Positions 1 through 11,337 of a stretch of DNA of 64,000 nt are shown piece by piece (position 1 is the stretch's first letter; the number at the start of each line of letters is the position of its first letter). This stretch comes from Hyposmocoma kahamanoa (taxonomy: Eukaryota; Arthropoda; Insecta; Lepidoptera; Cosmopterigidae). Under the pieces are notes generated by a model, which worked only from the letters and a program-made list of their open reading frames with translations, was not told the DNA's origin and searched no databases. Location: positions 6,513,692-6,577,691 of the forward strand of contig NW_020654289.1 in NCBI RefSeq assembly GCF_003589595.1, written 5' to 3'. Made by a program: the position numbers and the translations under genes.

Positions 1-29
1 AACTATGTTATTACTTTAATTGTACCTCT

Positions 30-277
30 GTTTCATGTATCAACTTCAGCCTTTTGGATGCGACAGTGAATAGGCAGGCATTTTATATCTCTATCGTTCT
101 GTACAAATAAAGATTCAATTAAATCAACGTTCTGTATAAAATTAGATTCTATTTTATTATTTTTACAATTAATGCCCGAATTCTATCAACTTGGACCTTT
201 TCAAAGCGAGACTGAATAGGCATTATTTAGGTGTGCGTGCTTCATCGTGGAACTCATCGTCATTTTCCACCAGGTGA
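30..277 (+). pseudogene. Two C-terminal scraps of a LINE reverse transcriptase (family J)
   Basis: Positions 191-277 read LDLFKARLNRHYLGVRASSW followed by about eight more residues and a TGA at 275-277. This is the terminal peptide of a non-LTR retrotransposon pol protein. A second, more decayed piece at about 30-95 carries the same TATCAACTTCAGCC-type sequence, so two fragments lie side by side in the same orientation. The same peptide (FPERYKLDLFKARVKRHYFG) recurs on the minus strand near 43621-43880. No upstream catalytic domain is present, so these are dead 3' ends. The assignment rests on the peptide pattern; the exact clade is not certain. Confidence 0.6.
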
Positions 278-607
278 GATGAAAATAAATATATGAACCT
301 GGCAGAGACTAAATTATACTTTCGTATTATAGCAACTTCTGCATAAGATTCCAATCCGCATTCGTGTTTTACTATAAATCATATGAAATCCCAGTGCCAG
401 GAATATTCTAGTAATAGATAAGGATTAGGCTTTCTTCGTATATTGCATAAGCGATCAACTAACACATTCAGGGTTTAGTAGTGGCGTTCTATACAGTTAT
501 AACGAGTATACACATATAGACCAATCACTGTGCAGTTAGCAGGAAATACAGGCGATAACGATGTTGCGCTAACTGCTAGTTAGTTATTTAGTTAGCTAAC
601 AACAAAC

Positions 608-745
608 ACACATGGCGCGGGTGAATGAATGTAGATTAACGAAAGAAATATATGGAGCTATAGTGGAAGGCATCATTGGAAGAGGACGCCCACAAAGAAC
701 GTTCTCAGATCAAATCGAGAGTGTTATTAAAAAAAGGCTGGGATG
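608..745 (+). pseudogene. RTE-like LINE pol C-terminal fragment
   Basis: One frame reads RVNECRLTKEIYGAIVEG and then IIGRGRPQRTFSDQIESVIK. The GRGRPxxxxxDxI block is the hallmark of the C-terminal tail of RTE-type and related non-LTR retrotransposon proteins. Only about 45 codons survive, with no flanking reverse transcriptase core, and the frame decays after position 745. A 5'-truncated, degraded LINE insertion is the simplest reading. Confidence 0.6.
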
Positions 746-873
746 CGTAGTGCACTTCTCACTAGAAGTTCTCTAAGTTTGAGTGGTTCTTTAAGCAGAA
801 ATTACACCCCATAGACATATATTTAGATTACACTCAAAGTCACAAGATAAGCAGTATGAATTCAAGTGAAGGA

Positions 874-889
874 AGAGAGAGAGAGAGAG
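874..889. repeat. (GA)n microsatellite
   Basis: Short dinucleotide GA run immediately upstream of a family A copy. Confidence 0.9.
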
Positions 890-1062
890 GCCCATGGGAC
901 TTGTCACCTTATGACTCAGGGTGACGGGAGCAGTGGCAGTACGCCTTAGATCTTTGCGATTTAAAGCTCTGAGTGGCACTGCAACTGTTATAACTGGGCG
1001 TGTAGTTTACCATCAGGCGCACAACTTGTTCGTCCCGTCACTTGATATAATAAAAAAAGAAA
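889..1062 (+). repeat. Family A retroposon-like repeat, 5'-truncated
   Basis: Contains the diagnostic blocks in order: CATGGGACTTGTCA, GGTGACGGGAGCAGTGGCAG, ATCTTTGCGATTTAAAGCTC, CATCAGGCGCACAACTTGTT, and the terminal CACTTGATATAATAAAAAA. The 5' third of the consensus is missing, while the A-rich 3' end is complete. Open frames crossing it are not conserved between copies. Confidence 0.85.
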
Positions 1063-1340
1063 AAAAGACAGGTATGTCAGGATCATGCCACGGCGAACGA
1101 TTGCCTACCTCAATGGGAATCTAAGAGTGTGAGTATATAAAAAATAAATAAATAAATGAATGTACAGAGTGATATTTTCTTGTAAATAGTGGAAATGAGA
1201 AGTCTAATAATTGTGGTAAATCTTCTAAAGGATAAAGGTAAAGTGCAAAGATGAGTCCCAGCAGTGAAACGTGTCTAGGTTGATGATAATGATCGTGATG
1301 AAAAAAGAGGAGACAAATTTTATATTAGAAAAAATAAAAA
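1063..1340. other. No gene seen
   Basis: AT-rich sequence with a short AAATAAATAAATAAATG stretch near 1140. I see no coding pattern. Confidence 0.5.
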
Positions 1341-1455
1341 AGTATTGATTTCTTAATGAAATTACTTTTTCGGATTTAAATCGCATATAATTTGCAAATA
1401 AACCAGCGTTTCAAGCCCTTTTCTGGTTCCATTGTCACCGCTGACTGTTAAATAG
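1341..1455 (-). repeat. Family D fragment
   Basis: Decayed copy of the D tip in reverse orientation: a TTTCGGATTTAAATCGCAT block followed by CAGCGTTTCAAGCCC and a TGGTTCC...TGTCACCG block, matching better copies at 2578 and 29290 in the same order. Confidence 0.6.
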
Positions 1456-1884
1456 TTCATATCCAATAAGAAAATATTGAAAATGTTACTCGATTCAATT
1501 TTGACAATAGCACGTTGCGAGCTGTAGATGCCATAAACTGAAATCTCAGAATCCCCTGTGAATTAAACTTTTAATGACTGACAAAGCTTATCAACGCCAT
1601 TTAATTACACTTCCTCATTGATACTGCTCTGGTCAGAAGTGGCGTGACGTGGTGTCATTTTCCAAAGCCGGCATTCCGCCAGTGTCACCTGACAGCACCT
1701 GACTACGACGTCTAGACATAACAACTCATACCCGGAACAATGTATGAATGTTTATTTTCCTTGTAAAGTCTTCGATCAATGATCTGATATGAAGTTGAAG
1801 ATGATTCTACTTTGTGAACTCGTCGCGTCGTTATATTTCAAGAATAAGTCTTAAAAAACATTTGTGCACGCAATGATTTTTAGC

Positions 1885-2172
1885 AGCAGTAGAGAGAAGA
1901 GTTCGTCCAAGGAAGTACTGTCACCTTACATATTTCTGCTGCCAAACGTGATGTTAGCATTACCGGTTTAGAAGGGGAAGGGTGCTTGTGAAATTACAGG
2001 AACATGGGACATGTCAACTTATATCTCAGGGTGATGAGCGCAGTGGTAGTGCCCCCCAAATCTTTGCGATTCTAAGCTCTGAGTGGCACTGCAACTGTTA
2101 TGGACAGGCGTGTAGCTTACCATCAGGCGCACGACTTGTTCGTTCCGTCACTTGGTATTATAAAAAATAAAA
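1885..2172 (+). repeat. Family A copy, near full length
   Basis: Starts at a GTAGAGAGAAGAGTTCGTCC block (diverged 5' end) and runs through the CACCTTACATATTTCTGC, GTGAAATTACAGGAACATGG and ATCTTTGCGATTCTAAGC blocks to a TTGGTATTATAAAAAATAAA tail. Orientation plus. Confidence 0.85.
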
Positions 2173-2577
2173 CTAGCAAATTATTAGCAGTTGGAAGGAG
2201 AATGAAGTTTTTAACATATTAGACTCGCTGTCACTTTTGATAGATAAATAATGATACAAAATCTAAAGTCGATAGTCCTAATTACCTCTTTGCCTAGAAG
2301 GCGGGTATTGAATAGTCGAACTTACAGTCAGCACCAAGAATTTGACCATATTCGCAAACTCGCGTAAAAACTGTTATTCTTGTTCGCAGGGTGAGAGTCT
2401 GGTGACCTGTAACACAGGCTAACCTACCTCGAGCGCCAGTCTCTCATTAAGTAGTCGATATCACCAAATTGTATTGTGTCTATTATTCAGATCGTTTAAC
2501 CAATCAATACTTATAAGATGAGAATAGAGTAACAATGAAATCAACAATGATGAAACTTTTTTGTCAAAATAAATTAA

Positions 2578-2815
2578 TAGGAAATGAAACTATTGTGCCG
2601 GATTTAAATCGCGTATATTTGTTTTTTCAAACAAACCGACGTTTCGGGCCCTTTACAGGTCCCATGGTCACGGTTGACTGAGGTGGTACAGTCTTCAACC
2701 AGTTATGTCTAATATTAATGCAAACCACCCTATTTTTTCACTATAGTTTTTTTGAGAAAACAAATATACGCGATTTAAATCCGGAAAAATAGTTTCATTT
2801 CCTATGTGTAACAAT
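2578..2815. repeat. Head-to-head family D element (terminal inverted repeats)
   Basis: Starts with GGAAATGAAACTATTGTGCC and continues GGATTTAAATCGCGTATATT; it ends with the reverse complement of the same sequence (AATATACGCGATTTAAATCC, then GGAAAAATAGTTTCATTTCC). The inverted ends are about 50 bp with few mismatches. The centre carries the D body (CGACGTTTCGGGCCC, CATGGTCACGGTTGACTGAG, AATATTAATGCAAACCACCC). It resembles a MITE or foldback element. No open frame spans it. Confidence 0.75.
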
Positions 2816-2825
2816 CGCGAAAACC

Positions 2826-2840
2826 TAACCTAACCTAATT
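2826..2840. repeat. (CCTAA)3 short run
   Basis: Three units of CCTAA (the complement of the insect telomere unit TTAGG) follow directly after the CGCGAAAA tail of the D element. Other D copies here read CCTAAGAACTCG at the same place, so this is more likely slippage at the element edge than telomeric DNA. Confidence 0.6.
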
Positions 2841-2867
2841 TTAATAAAATATTTGCAAATTGTAAAT

Positions 2868-2925
2868 GTGACCCGAAACGTTGATTTGTTTGAATATAGA
2901 AACGTTAATTTAGATCTGAAGATCT
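2868..2925 (+). repeat. Family D scrap
   Basis: GACCCGAAACGTTGATTTGTT matches the D body motif (GGCCCGAAACGTCGGTTTG). Flanks are too decayed to extend it. Confidence 0.45.
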
Positions 2926-3310
2926 AAGAATCACTATTACCATCAATAATGGTAAATAATCACTTTGTTCATTTTTTTTCTACAATAGTTGCCTACAATT
3001 AAAAAGCATGTTATCTTGTCCAATATCTGGTACTTTCGCTTTCGACAAAAGCCCCTATAATTACTATTTGTAAATGGCATTAAGTAATTGATGCTGTCCA
3101 AAACACCGCTGTGTTTTTTGGTATCATAAACATTACAAAACTTACTCATTCATACGTTCTTTTCATTGTATCATTAATATCATCTCCATTAACACCTATC
3201 CCATCAACCTTAGGTTTTAAATCGTCTATAGTAACTGTATTTGCAAGTATAGCTGTAAAACGTAATAGGTGTGCATTGACTTAAAACTCTTAATCAATTT
3301 GAACTCCGCG

Positions 3311-3748
3311 ATGTCATGTTCTTGGGTTATTTTGTTTGTGTTATTGATGATCTTTGTTTACTCAGCGATGGGAGTGTTTCGAAACGTTAACGTTTGTATT
3401 GATGCTGGTATTAGCACTTCTAAATGGCCTTTATCAAAATATTTGTTTTCGTACGAATATTCAGATGTTAGTGGAATATTTCTTGTTTATTGTAAGAAAG
3501 ATGTCGGCGTTTTGAATAAGTTCTTCGAGTCAATGCTTATTTTGAATTACTTACAGAAAAACACGGGAAATTTTGCAAGAATTATTCTGGGGACCAGAAG
3601 CGTAGCTGGGCTTTTCACTAGTCCAATTTATGCCCTAGTGAGCTCTTTAGTAGTTACCGTGAAAACCAAACCAACGAATGAAATAATCGAGAAATTATCA
3701 AATAACACGGAAATAATAAATGCAAACTCACTTACAAACACTTTTTAA
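3311..3748 (+). CDS. Orphan open frame, possible small secreted or membrane protein (145 aa)
   Basis: An open frame runs from an upstream start at 3269 to TAA at 3746-3748. The second ATG, at 3311, gives a convincing hydrophobic N-terminus, MSCSWVILFVLLMIFVYSAM, resembling a signal peptide or single membrane anchor. After it come NVNVCIDAG, an aromatic-rich stretch (residues ~35-55), a second weakly hydrophobic segment (GLFTSPIYALVSSLVVTV) and a polar C-terminus rich in Asn and Thr. It matches no family I recognise. The surroundings are unique-looking AT-rich DNA with no clear promoter or splice sites. It could be a genuine orphan gene, one exon of a gene, or a chance frame. I chose 3311 because of the signal-like segment only. 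Confidence 0.25.
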   Translation: MSCSWVILFVLLMIFVYSAMGVFRNVNVCIDAGISTSKWPLSKYLFSYEYSDVSGIFLVYCKKDVGVLNKFFESMLILNYLQKNTGNFARIILGTRSVAGLFTSPIYALVSSLVVTVKTKPTNEIIEKLSNNTEIINANSLTNTF

Positions 3749-3749
3749 G

Positions 3750-5405
3750 GAAGGTCTTTTGATCTCTTATTTTGACAGTTCACAAATATGAAGTAAGCAA
3801 ATTTTAAACTACATACACCCAGTTCAAATTGTAAATATAAGAAAGTATGTCAGGAGAACTTGTGTTAAGATATCTTGGAAATTATGAAACTGTGCTCGGA
3901 GTTTATTATAAATTTGTTACATAGATTTATAGTACGTAAAACTGTGCCGTGAAGTTCATACCTATAAATTGAGCAGCAAAATTCTACACACATTTGCAAC
4001 GCTAATTAAGGAAGATCACCTGCTGGCGCACTCCAAACCAACAGGATTTGATCCAATTTAGAATATTGACAAAGCAAATAATTTCATTCCGCAGATACGA
4101 ATTCGAAACAAATAGAGAGTGTCTTAAACTGTTAGTTTTCCATTAAATTACATAGTTTCGAAATTACACGGCCTCAAAGACTTCCGTAAAAGAACGCCAA
4201 CTGTTCGCTTATTTTTTAAAGACAATGGAACATTTTTTATCGATTTTCAAACTATCTCCCAAGGTAGGCTAACCTATCTTGGATACCTGTATCTACAGTT
4301 CTTTCCCAATCAATGGTCACAATTTATCTATTCATTATTATATAACTAATATGGTAGATGGTAACAAGTCTAGGACGTAACTACAATAATAATTAATAAT
4401 AACGCACTACTTTTAGTAATAATTTATATCCACATATCTACCATATCATTTGAATGAACGTCAAAATCTAAAAGTCTAACCCGGGACACTCTTCTGAAAA
4501 AGCGTTTCTAGTCGTCAAATAAAGAATTTAAGTCTCTGTGCTGTTGCGCTATTATGTATCATTATGCTAGCTCTCCTAACTTTTAAATCCGGAACAGCAG
4601 TGCCACTGAACTACAGGCATAAATAGGGGGCGGTACCTGTATACACAGAAAAACAACCATGACAACCTATCACATGAGTTTTGAAATTCTTATTCAAATT
4701 ACAGACAAACCATCCTCATGATATCTTAATGTCGGTATTGGATCACAGCTTCACAGTGGTCATTAACGCGTCACCAAGTTTTCTTTTGTTTAAATAATAG
4801 AAACTAATCTTTGTTTTTTTTTAATTTCTAAGGCAAACTTAAATGCTAAATTAAACAACGTACCTTTCAAACATTCTCGATGGAATAACCGGTAGAAGGA
4901 ACAGTGGAAATGTCAAATCGATATTAGACCCTATCGTAATTCACAATTTCGCATAATCAAGTGTGTACTTGAATATAAACCGGTGATAGGGTACTTTACG
5001 GGGATTTTGGATTTACGACAGTGTTATTGCAACGGAAAATTATTCGTCAGTGGTACTATGGAATTTAATACTGCAGAACGTGTAACGATTGTTTTCGATA
5101 TCTTTTTGATGCTGATTCATTTCAAAGAGTCCTCTGTCTTTCATATTCTTGACCCTTAAATTTTATTTAACCAATTTTATTTATTTAGGTTCTTCGGATT
5201 ATTTACCATTACTGTTCACATACTTTGCCCAGGAATAGTGATAAGCCAATCCTTTGGCATGTATACTGTAATTTCCTCATCCAATAAGAAAAATGTGATT
5301 TCACTCAAGAGAACAAATTTTATAACAATTATGTAATCTGTGCATTCAGATTCAAGCTATTCTAGCCTTAAAGGCAACAAAGCAAGCGTATGTAGCGACT
5401 GTACC
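3750..5405. other. Intergenic, nothing assignable
   Basis: AT-rich. A weak inverted pair, ATATGGTAGAT near 4350 and ATCTACCATAT near 4437, flanks about 75 bp and may be a relic MITE. I see no coding pattern. Confidence 0.4.
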
Positions 5406-5812
5406 TAACTGTGACTACAAATCAAAGGTCAAGATACTTTGTATGTCATTTGCCTACATACCAATTCAATACATCGACTCAGAAATTAAGTCCTTCAGTA
5501 AACTGGTACATACCGACAGCACGCAAGAACTTACTGTACTTGGTCTACGATACAGAGATACTAGTCTCCAAAATTATATGTAATTTGTCAGTGGCAATAG
5601 TTTGTTCCGAAAGTATCAGAAATCCGAAGAATAAACCTATTGTATTTTCAATTAGTGATGTAAATTTTCATTATTTTGAAGACTTTTATCCACCAGCCCC
5701 CAAAAACGTAGTCTTAGATATGACTTTACACTTTTTCGGTACTAAGATGGACAAATGTATCCAGATAAATATAAATAAAGTTTGCCATTTATTTTCTAAG
5801 GACTGTTCCTAA
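5392..5812 (+). CDS. Orphan open frame, possible exon (about 133 codons, no ATG start)
   Basis: Open from just after an in-frame TAG near 5391 to TAA at 5810-5812. The translation (from 5411: VTTNQRSRYFVCHLPTYQ... ending KVCHLFSKDCS) has balanced composition, six cysteines and several aromatic clusters (VNWYIP, FHYFEDFYPPAP), unlike typical chance frames in AT-rich DNA. There is no suitable initiator ATG at its beginning, so if real it would be an internal or last exon; no strong acceptor site is visible. No family recognised. It lies 1.6 kb downstream of the frame at 3311 on the same strand; a link between them is speculative. Confidence 0.22.
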
Positions 5813-5814
5813 CC

Positions 5815-7870
5815 CTACAAAGTCGTAAACCACCCAGAGGCTTGTTCAATTATATTACCATTTGAATAGTTCAGTAACAGACAAGCAAATGAATGTCCGG
5901 TGCAAAATATTGCTTATACAAATCTTCAGGTAATTGTGACAATAAAAATAAACCTTATAATCGGAATCGAATATTTCTAGTATACTAGAAAAATGAGAAA
6001 AGCGAAAATACGCACAGATATTACCAAAAGCATAAAAACAACTATGTCAAAGAGCATAATGAAATTTACATGTAAATGTAAATTATGACATTTATAAATC
6101 AGTATATTATTTAAAAAAATATCTTTACAGGTCTTGGTATACGATACCATAGGAAGTAATAGTTATAAAATATTCGAAGTTGAAACTAACATTTTCAATT
6201 ATTTCTAAGCAGTATCAAATTAAATAGTGAGAAATAGGATCTGTTCTTAAAAGGGGTAAATCCAGAGGCAGTTTCCTCGAAAAATAATTCCATGCTTTCA
6301 CAACAAGGCAGGCCATACAAAAACAAGTGAACCACTATTTCTTAACAGCAACATTGAACACAAACAAGCCCAAATAAGAACACAGATTTACCGAATCTAA
6401 AATAGACAGAATACTGTGCGCGATGTAAATAAATGTCGGCAGATCGGGCTTGATTGAAATATGGATGGATGTGGCGTGGTACTTCGTCGCATAGATGAAG
6501 TATATCATAGACCTGATTATCGGTAAAAACATTTACAGTTTTGTTAAAAATGTGTCGGTAATTTTTTTTTTTATATAATCTTTTAAATCCAAAGGCCTTT
6601 AAAACGGGACAGTAGCTAATCTACATTTCTCTTGGAGCTTTCAAAAACATAGTGCTGGTTGCAAAGTATTTGCTCTGTATTTTAAATCGCCTGTTGTCTA
6701 GTTGGCATTAAAATTGTACATAGTGAAACGGGTTAACAGTCTGTAGTATTTTTCCTATTCTATGTTACATGCACGAATTGATTTCGATGTAATTTGGTAG
6801 AGTTTGTATTACATGGCTATAGGAATTGGAACGAAGTCGCATTTAGAAAATAAAAATAACGTTACGATCGACATTAATATTATCATACTATGAAAAAGTT
6901 GTTAAAGTTTATGTTTTTTAAATAAGATAATTTGTAACGTATTATAACTTACTGTTCAAAATGAAAATCGTGTACCTCAGGTAATCAGGTTGGATCCCAC
7001 ATCGTTGTTTATTCATAAAGATGTTATACTTCAAGGTAAATGAAATTATGGTCACAAATATTGTAAGAAATTAAATGTGTATGAAAATTTATTTACGCAA
7101 CTCATACTTGTAGCAGCAACACAAATAGGAATTCCGAACTAGGGTCCAATAAGGCTATCGGTTGCAAAATTGATTTGAATAGAATCCAAAGTACTGTAAT
7201 TAGCATGGATTTTTGCAAATGTATTCGAGTTCTATTAATTATGATAATCGATGTTCTTAGTCTACAAGACATGGATATGAATGATGTTGAATCGTTTTAT
7301 AAATATTCCTAAATGTGTTTTGAAAACATCAATAAAATCTAGTACTCATTGAATAAAATAATACGTGATGACGTAGTGACAGGAAATAATGGCTGATTAC
7401 ATTTTGTATTCAACATCTATAAATATAATAATTGTTAAAATCCGTTTTCGACGCCAGTTGTTGTGTTCTTATTCTTATGAGATGAAACATAAATGTATGT
7501 GATTCTGAAATAACTGAAACCGCCAGACGAAGCCAGCCACCAATAAATACTTATAAATCGTCTACCTCTCACGACATAAAGAACGGCTTTAAAGCATAAT
7601 TGAAATAAACTGCACCCGAAAAATCATTTGACGCGTCAAAAGAAATTGATATAGAGTGTTTTTGGCGTCAAGTCCGAAGTGATTTACTGAACTAGGTGCA
7701 AATGAACTGCAAATTTGAATAAAAAGTAATCTTGTGTAAACACAATTACCTAAATCATTTGGTGGTACCTAACTCTACTACCAACCTTCTCTCTCTCAAC
7801 TCTACTCCAACTTTTGAAAGTTAGAGATTGAGAAGTGTACGAAAGCTTTAAAAATCCTAAGCAATATATT
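5815..7870. other. 2 kb stretch without genes
   Basis: AT-rich with short homopolymer runs. No repeat family shared with the rest of the window was recognised, and open frames are short with no conserved motif. Confidence 0.5.
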
Positions 7871-7872
7871 TT

Positions 7873-8150
7873 TATGGTACCAAATGACCGAACGAACAGT
7901 ATGTGCGCCTGGTGGTAAGCGTAATGACTGTCCATAACAATTGCAGTGCTGTAAACCACGAAAATCTGAGGGACATTGTTACCGCGCCCGTAACCCTGAG
8001 ACATTAGTTGCCAAGTCCTATGTGCCTATAATTTCGCCAGCAACCTTACTCTCCAAAATCGAAAAGCAGCAATGCTCACATTACTGCTAGGGGGCACAAA
8101 TAGGTAAGGTGGCAGTGCTTCCCTGGACAAATTATTCAGAAAACACTCGT
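7873..8150 (-). repeat. Family A copy
   Basis: Reverse orientation: GGTACCAAATGACCGAACGA, CGCCTGGTGGTAAGCG, CCCTGAGACATTAGTTG and TAGGTAAGGTGGCAGTGC in order. Diverged but near full length. Confidence 0.8.
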
Positions 8151-10360
8151 GTAAGAGATCCAGGATTTTTCTATCAATGCAAAATATTATTCAACTAGTT
8201 TGAGTTGTAAAAAATCATAGATAAATTTTTAGACGTTCATTATAAAATAAAACTGTATATTGCCACAGTTTTAAATACATAGATACCATGAACAACTCTG
8301 ATGCGTAACCACTTTAAGGATTCTTTTTAAGGTCTTATAAACGCTAGCCGTAGCGACCACTCATAACTTGCTTGTCCTTGTTATAAACAACAGGTTTTCG
8401 CAGATAAATGGTTAACAAAATAATGGAAGAATACAAAATGGTAAATGAAGTCAGCCACCATAGAACCTATAAAGGACCCAAAACATTGGAAAACCTAAGA
8501 GTTCAATAAAAAATAATGGTTCGCCAGCTGCAGTCTCCGCTTGCAAACAAAATTGTTTCGGAATCAGGTAAGCCTCTATTTTGCTCTTAGTACTGATTTC
8601 CTACCTTTGACACCATTTGTAATGAAATATATTGCTTTAAGTGGACATAAAGAAGCTGTTAAAGAGTTGTTTTTTTTTCCTCCAACTGGCGCTTTGTTAT
8701 GTGTGTAGTATTTCATTAATCTCATTATTGTCATCTGTGTCGTAAACGTCACGTTTTATTTTATCTTCTTGCTTTTGGTGGTTTTTTATTTCTTTTTTCT
8801 GTATCGTAAATCATGGGTACAACACGTTCGTGTCATAGCGTCTAGACAGAATAAACTTTATATTTTTGATGTCTACTGTGGCTCTTGTCAATATGGAATA
8901 TTAAATCGAAATCACATAAAAAGGTGGCGATACAATCTATTTCCTTTTTTCTATTTTAGAATGATGTTCTTTTCATTATAACATCGTTTACATTTGATGT
9001 TTTATCTGGAATTATATTTCATTATTTCACGATTTATTAATTCACTACAGAGCAGGCATCTTCTGACTGAAATAATGTGTGTTAGTACATTTTAAATATG
9101 ACAGGCATAATATCAGCGACAGTGTTGGTAAACTCTTCATCATTTTGCATGCAACAGACTTTTTAACTCACACTTCAATTGTCAGACACTAAACTTTTTG
9201 TGTAATGTGTGCAAATAAACGATTTATGTCTAGTAGAACACCATATTCAATTTCCTTTTCATCTCATGAATGTTACCGCGGTTTTACTGTATTTCTATTT
9301 TCCTAACGTATTTATCTTTGATACAAGTTTAAATAATTCAAATACTGGTGTTAAATATGCAAAATATGCCTTGACGGTATAACATCAAGGAATGAACTTA
9401 ATCGACTTGTCAATATCTCCTACTTAGCGACAATAAGAGCTGTTCCAACAAATGACGTTCATGCTCAATGTGTACACCAGAGTGTCAGTTACCGAAGATA
9501 AAGGTCAATCAACACACGAATAAAGAGGATTATTCGGGAAAAATATACAGGTATCATGAATTCTGAACCCTACGTTGAATACGCTAAGACTTTTGACGCG
9601 TGACAATTTAAGATGGTTATGTATTTCTGGAAGCCCCCGGTTTGATGTGACATTGGGGATTATTGAAGACACTAATGCGAACGGGAATATGCCTTAAATC
9701 CCTTTATATCTTCGCAAAATTTAAATTCAATGGTCGCTGTAAATTTAGCGATGGATATGAATCTTTTTTCGAGTCAACTGTTGTGTCTTTCAGGGTGGGA
9801 AAGTTACGAAAATACTAATTGATCAATTGCATCATTACTATGACTTATGATTTTTCTTCAATCGTTAATGTTTTGAGCTTAGTTTAATTTCTCTTTGTAC
9901 TTGATATTACTATATTTGTACTATTGCTACCTAATTAATTTCTCCAGACACGCTATAACGAAATGCACTAATGACACCCGAGTGCATCCCAAAATAGCCT
10001 ATCAAAATATATTGTCTGATCTTCCGAGATTTTCCAGAAATTGTTGCCAATTTGCGCAGACTCGTAACTAATGGGACACTTAGTAGCCAATAAAACTCAT
10101 AAAGCAAACCATAATTTATCATCAAAAAGACCTCCAGACGGTTCGTATTGAATTTTTTTTATAACCGACCGCCGACGACGACGTTGAAATGAAAAATGTC
10201 AAATCTCCAAGAAATAATTTATATAGTTGACAACTTTATTGGTGCGCGGTCAACCAACTTTGACTTACTGATAGTTTCAGTTTTACCTTTTCCGATATAT
10301 GAGTATATACTTACCTAGAAGGATAATAAAAACATGTTTTACAATTACAATTTTCAATTA
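8151..10360. other. 2.2 kb stretch without genes
   Basis: AT-rich with T-rich runs near 8660-8800. No coding or repeat signature was found. Near 10160 is an AACCGACCGCCGACGACGAC cluster, possibly an old element edge. Confidence 0.5.
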
Positions 10361-10361
10361 G

Positions 10362-10680
10362 CCTGATGTATCCCACTGCTGGACAAAGGCCTCCCCCTGA
10401 TCCCTCCACGCATCCCGACCTTGAGCTAACTGAATCCAAGCCTTATCGTATGCATCCAGTTCGTCACGTCATCGCTTCCTAGGTCTGTCGCGGCGCCTTA
10501 CGCATTTGGAGCTCCACTGGGTGGTTACCTTACAGGTCTTCAGGCATGTGGCAGACATGATCAGTCCAACTCCATTTCAGCTTCGCAGCTTTTTGAGCTA
10601 TATCAGCAATCTGAGTTCGGGAGCGAAGCGACGTGCTCCGAATTCGGTCGGTCCGTTTCACACCAAGTATGCCGCATATT
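10362..10680 (-). pseudogene. RTE-clade LINE pol C-terminus, frameshifted
   Basis: The minus strand reads LGVKRTDRIRSTSLRSRTQI, then ADIAQKAAKLKWSWTDHVCH, then MPED. After a frameshift near 10535 it reads DELDAYDKAWIQLAQGRDAW, then RDQGEAFVQQWDTSG. The KLKWxWxxH block and the terminal GEAFVQQW are characteristic of the C-terminal end of RTE-type non-LTR retrotransposons (endonuclease plus reverse transcriptase enzymes). Only the last ~100 codons remain, with no YADD core. It is a 5'-truncated, frameshifted pseudogene. Plus-strand frames across it are spurious. Confidence 0.85.
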
Positions 10681-10715
10681 TAAGTGACAATAAAAATAAA
10701 TGATTGTCAAATGTC

Positions 10716-10774
10716 AAGTCAAATGTGTTCCACTAGACATATGTCTAGCATGTCTAGTGGAACATATTTGACTT
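10716..10774. repeat. Near-perfect 25 bp arm palindrome
   Basis: Left arm 10716-10740 and right arm 10750-10774 are reverse complements apart from about one mismatch; the 9 nt loop is ATGTCTAGC. The arm tips read AAGTCAAATGTG. Probably a tiny foldback or MITE relic. A related, weaker motif (GTGTCTGGTGGAGACATATG) lies near 11175. Confidence 0.8.
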
Positions 10775-10913
10775 AACATATGAGCATATGCTCAAACGTT
10801 AAATAGTAACGTAAAAGTAAGCTGCTGGTTCTAATTTTAGGATATTACATGGTTTATCATCATCAGTCAGTATCACGTTACGAATGTGTTTATTCTCATA
10901 AAGTAAAGTTAAA

Positions 10914-11133
10914 CTGCCTCCGTGACCGAACGGTTACAATGCCGGACTGCCACGCAGAGTTCACAGGTTCGATTCTCGGGCCGGGAGAAATATTTGTATG
11001 GCCTACATTTACTTCTCTCGTCAGTTTGGTTGTAATTTGTGGTTGTCAATGTGTGTCCATGGCACCCGCGGCACAGGGTTTCCCTAGTGCGGGGCTATGT
11101 TGGGTGTGTGCGTTATTACTATTATTACAAAGG
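10914..11133 (+). repeat. SINE family B, full length, tRNA-like head
   Basis: The head reads TGCCTCCGTGACCGAACGGT and contains GGTTCGATTCTC, a good RNA polymerase III B-box. The body follows: GAGAAATATTTGTATGGCC, TGTAATTTGTGGTTGTC, CAGGGTTTCCCTAGTGCGG. The end is a GCGTTATTACTATTATTA simple tail. Other copies lie at 19711 (minus), 30127 (minus), 39790 (plus, nested) and 57415 (minus). A retroposed, tRNA-derived SINE is the clear reading. Confidence 0.9.
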
Positions 11134-11337
11134 TTAGGTTAACGAACTAGATACGAGACGTGTTAGTAATGTGTCTGGTGGAGACATATGTCCAACTAAC
11201 AAATTACCTTTTCTATCTCCCCCTCTAATAATCATAATTCTACTATTTGAACTTGCAATTCTCAAAGTGTGGACGTGTCAGAAAAGTATCCTGATTCCAA
11301 CTGTTTAATACTTATTTGGAACAGCAGGTAATTGTTC

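Noticed and set aside
780..850. AATTACACC ... TCACAAGATAA resembling SINE B complement
   Set aside because: Only two short blocks match and spacing is wrong; too weak to call.
2826..2840. Telomeric TTAGG array
   Set aside because: Only three units at the edge of a repeat; not a telomere or interstitial array.
10914..10990. tRNA-like head as a functional tRNA gene
   Set aside because: Same reason; it is the head of SINE B, repeated elsewhere.
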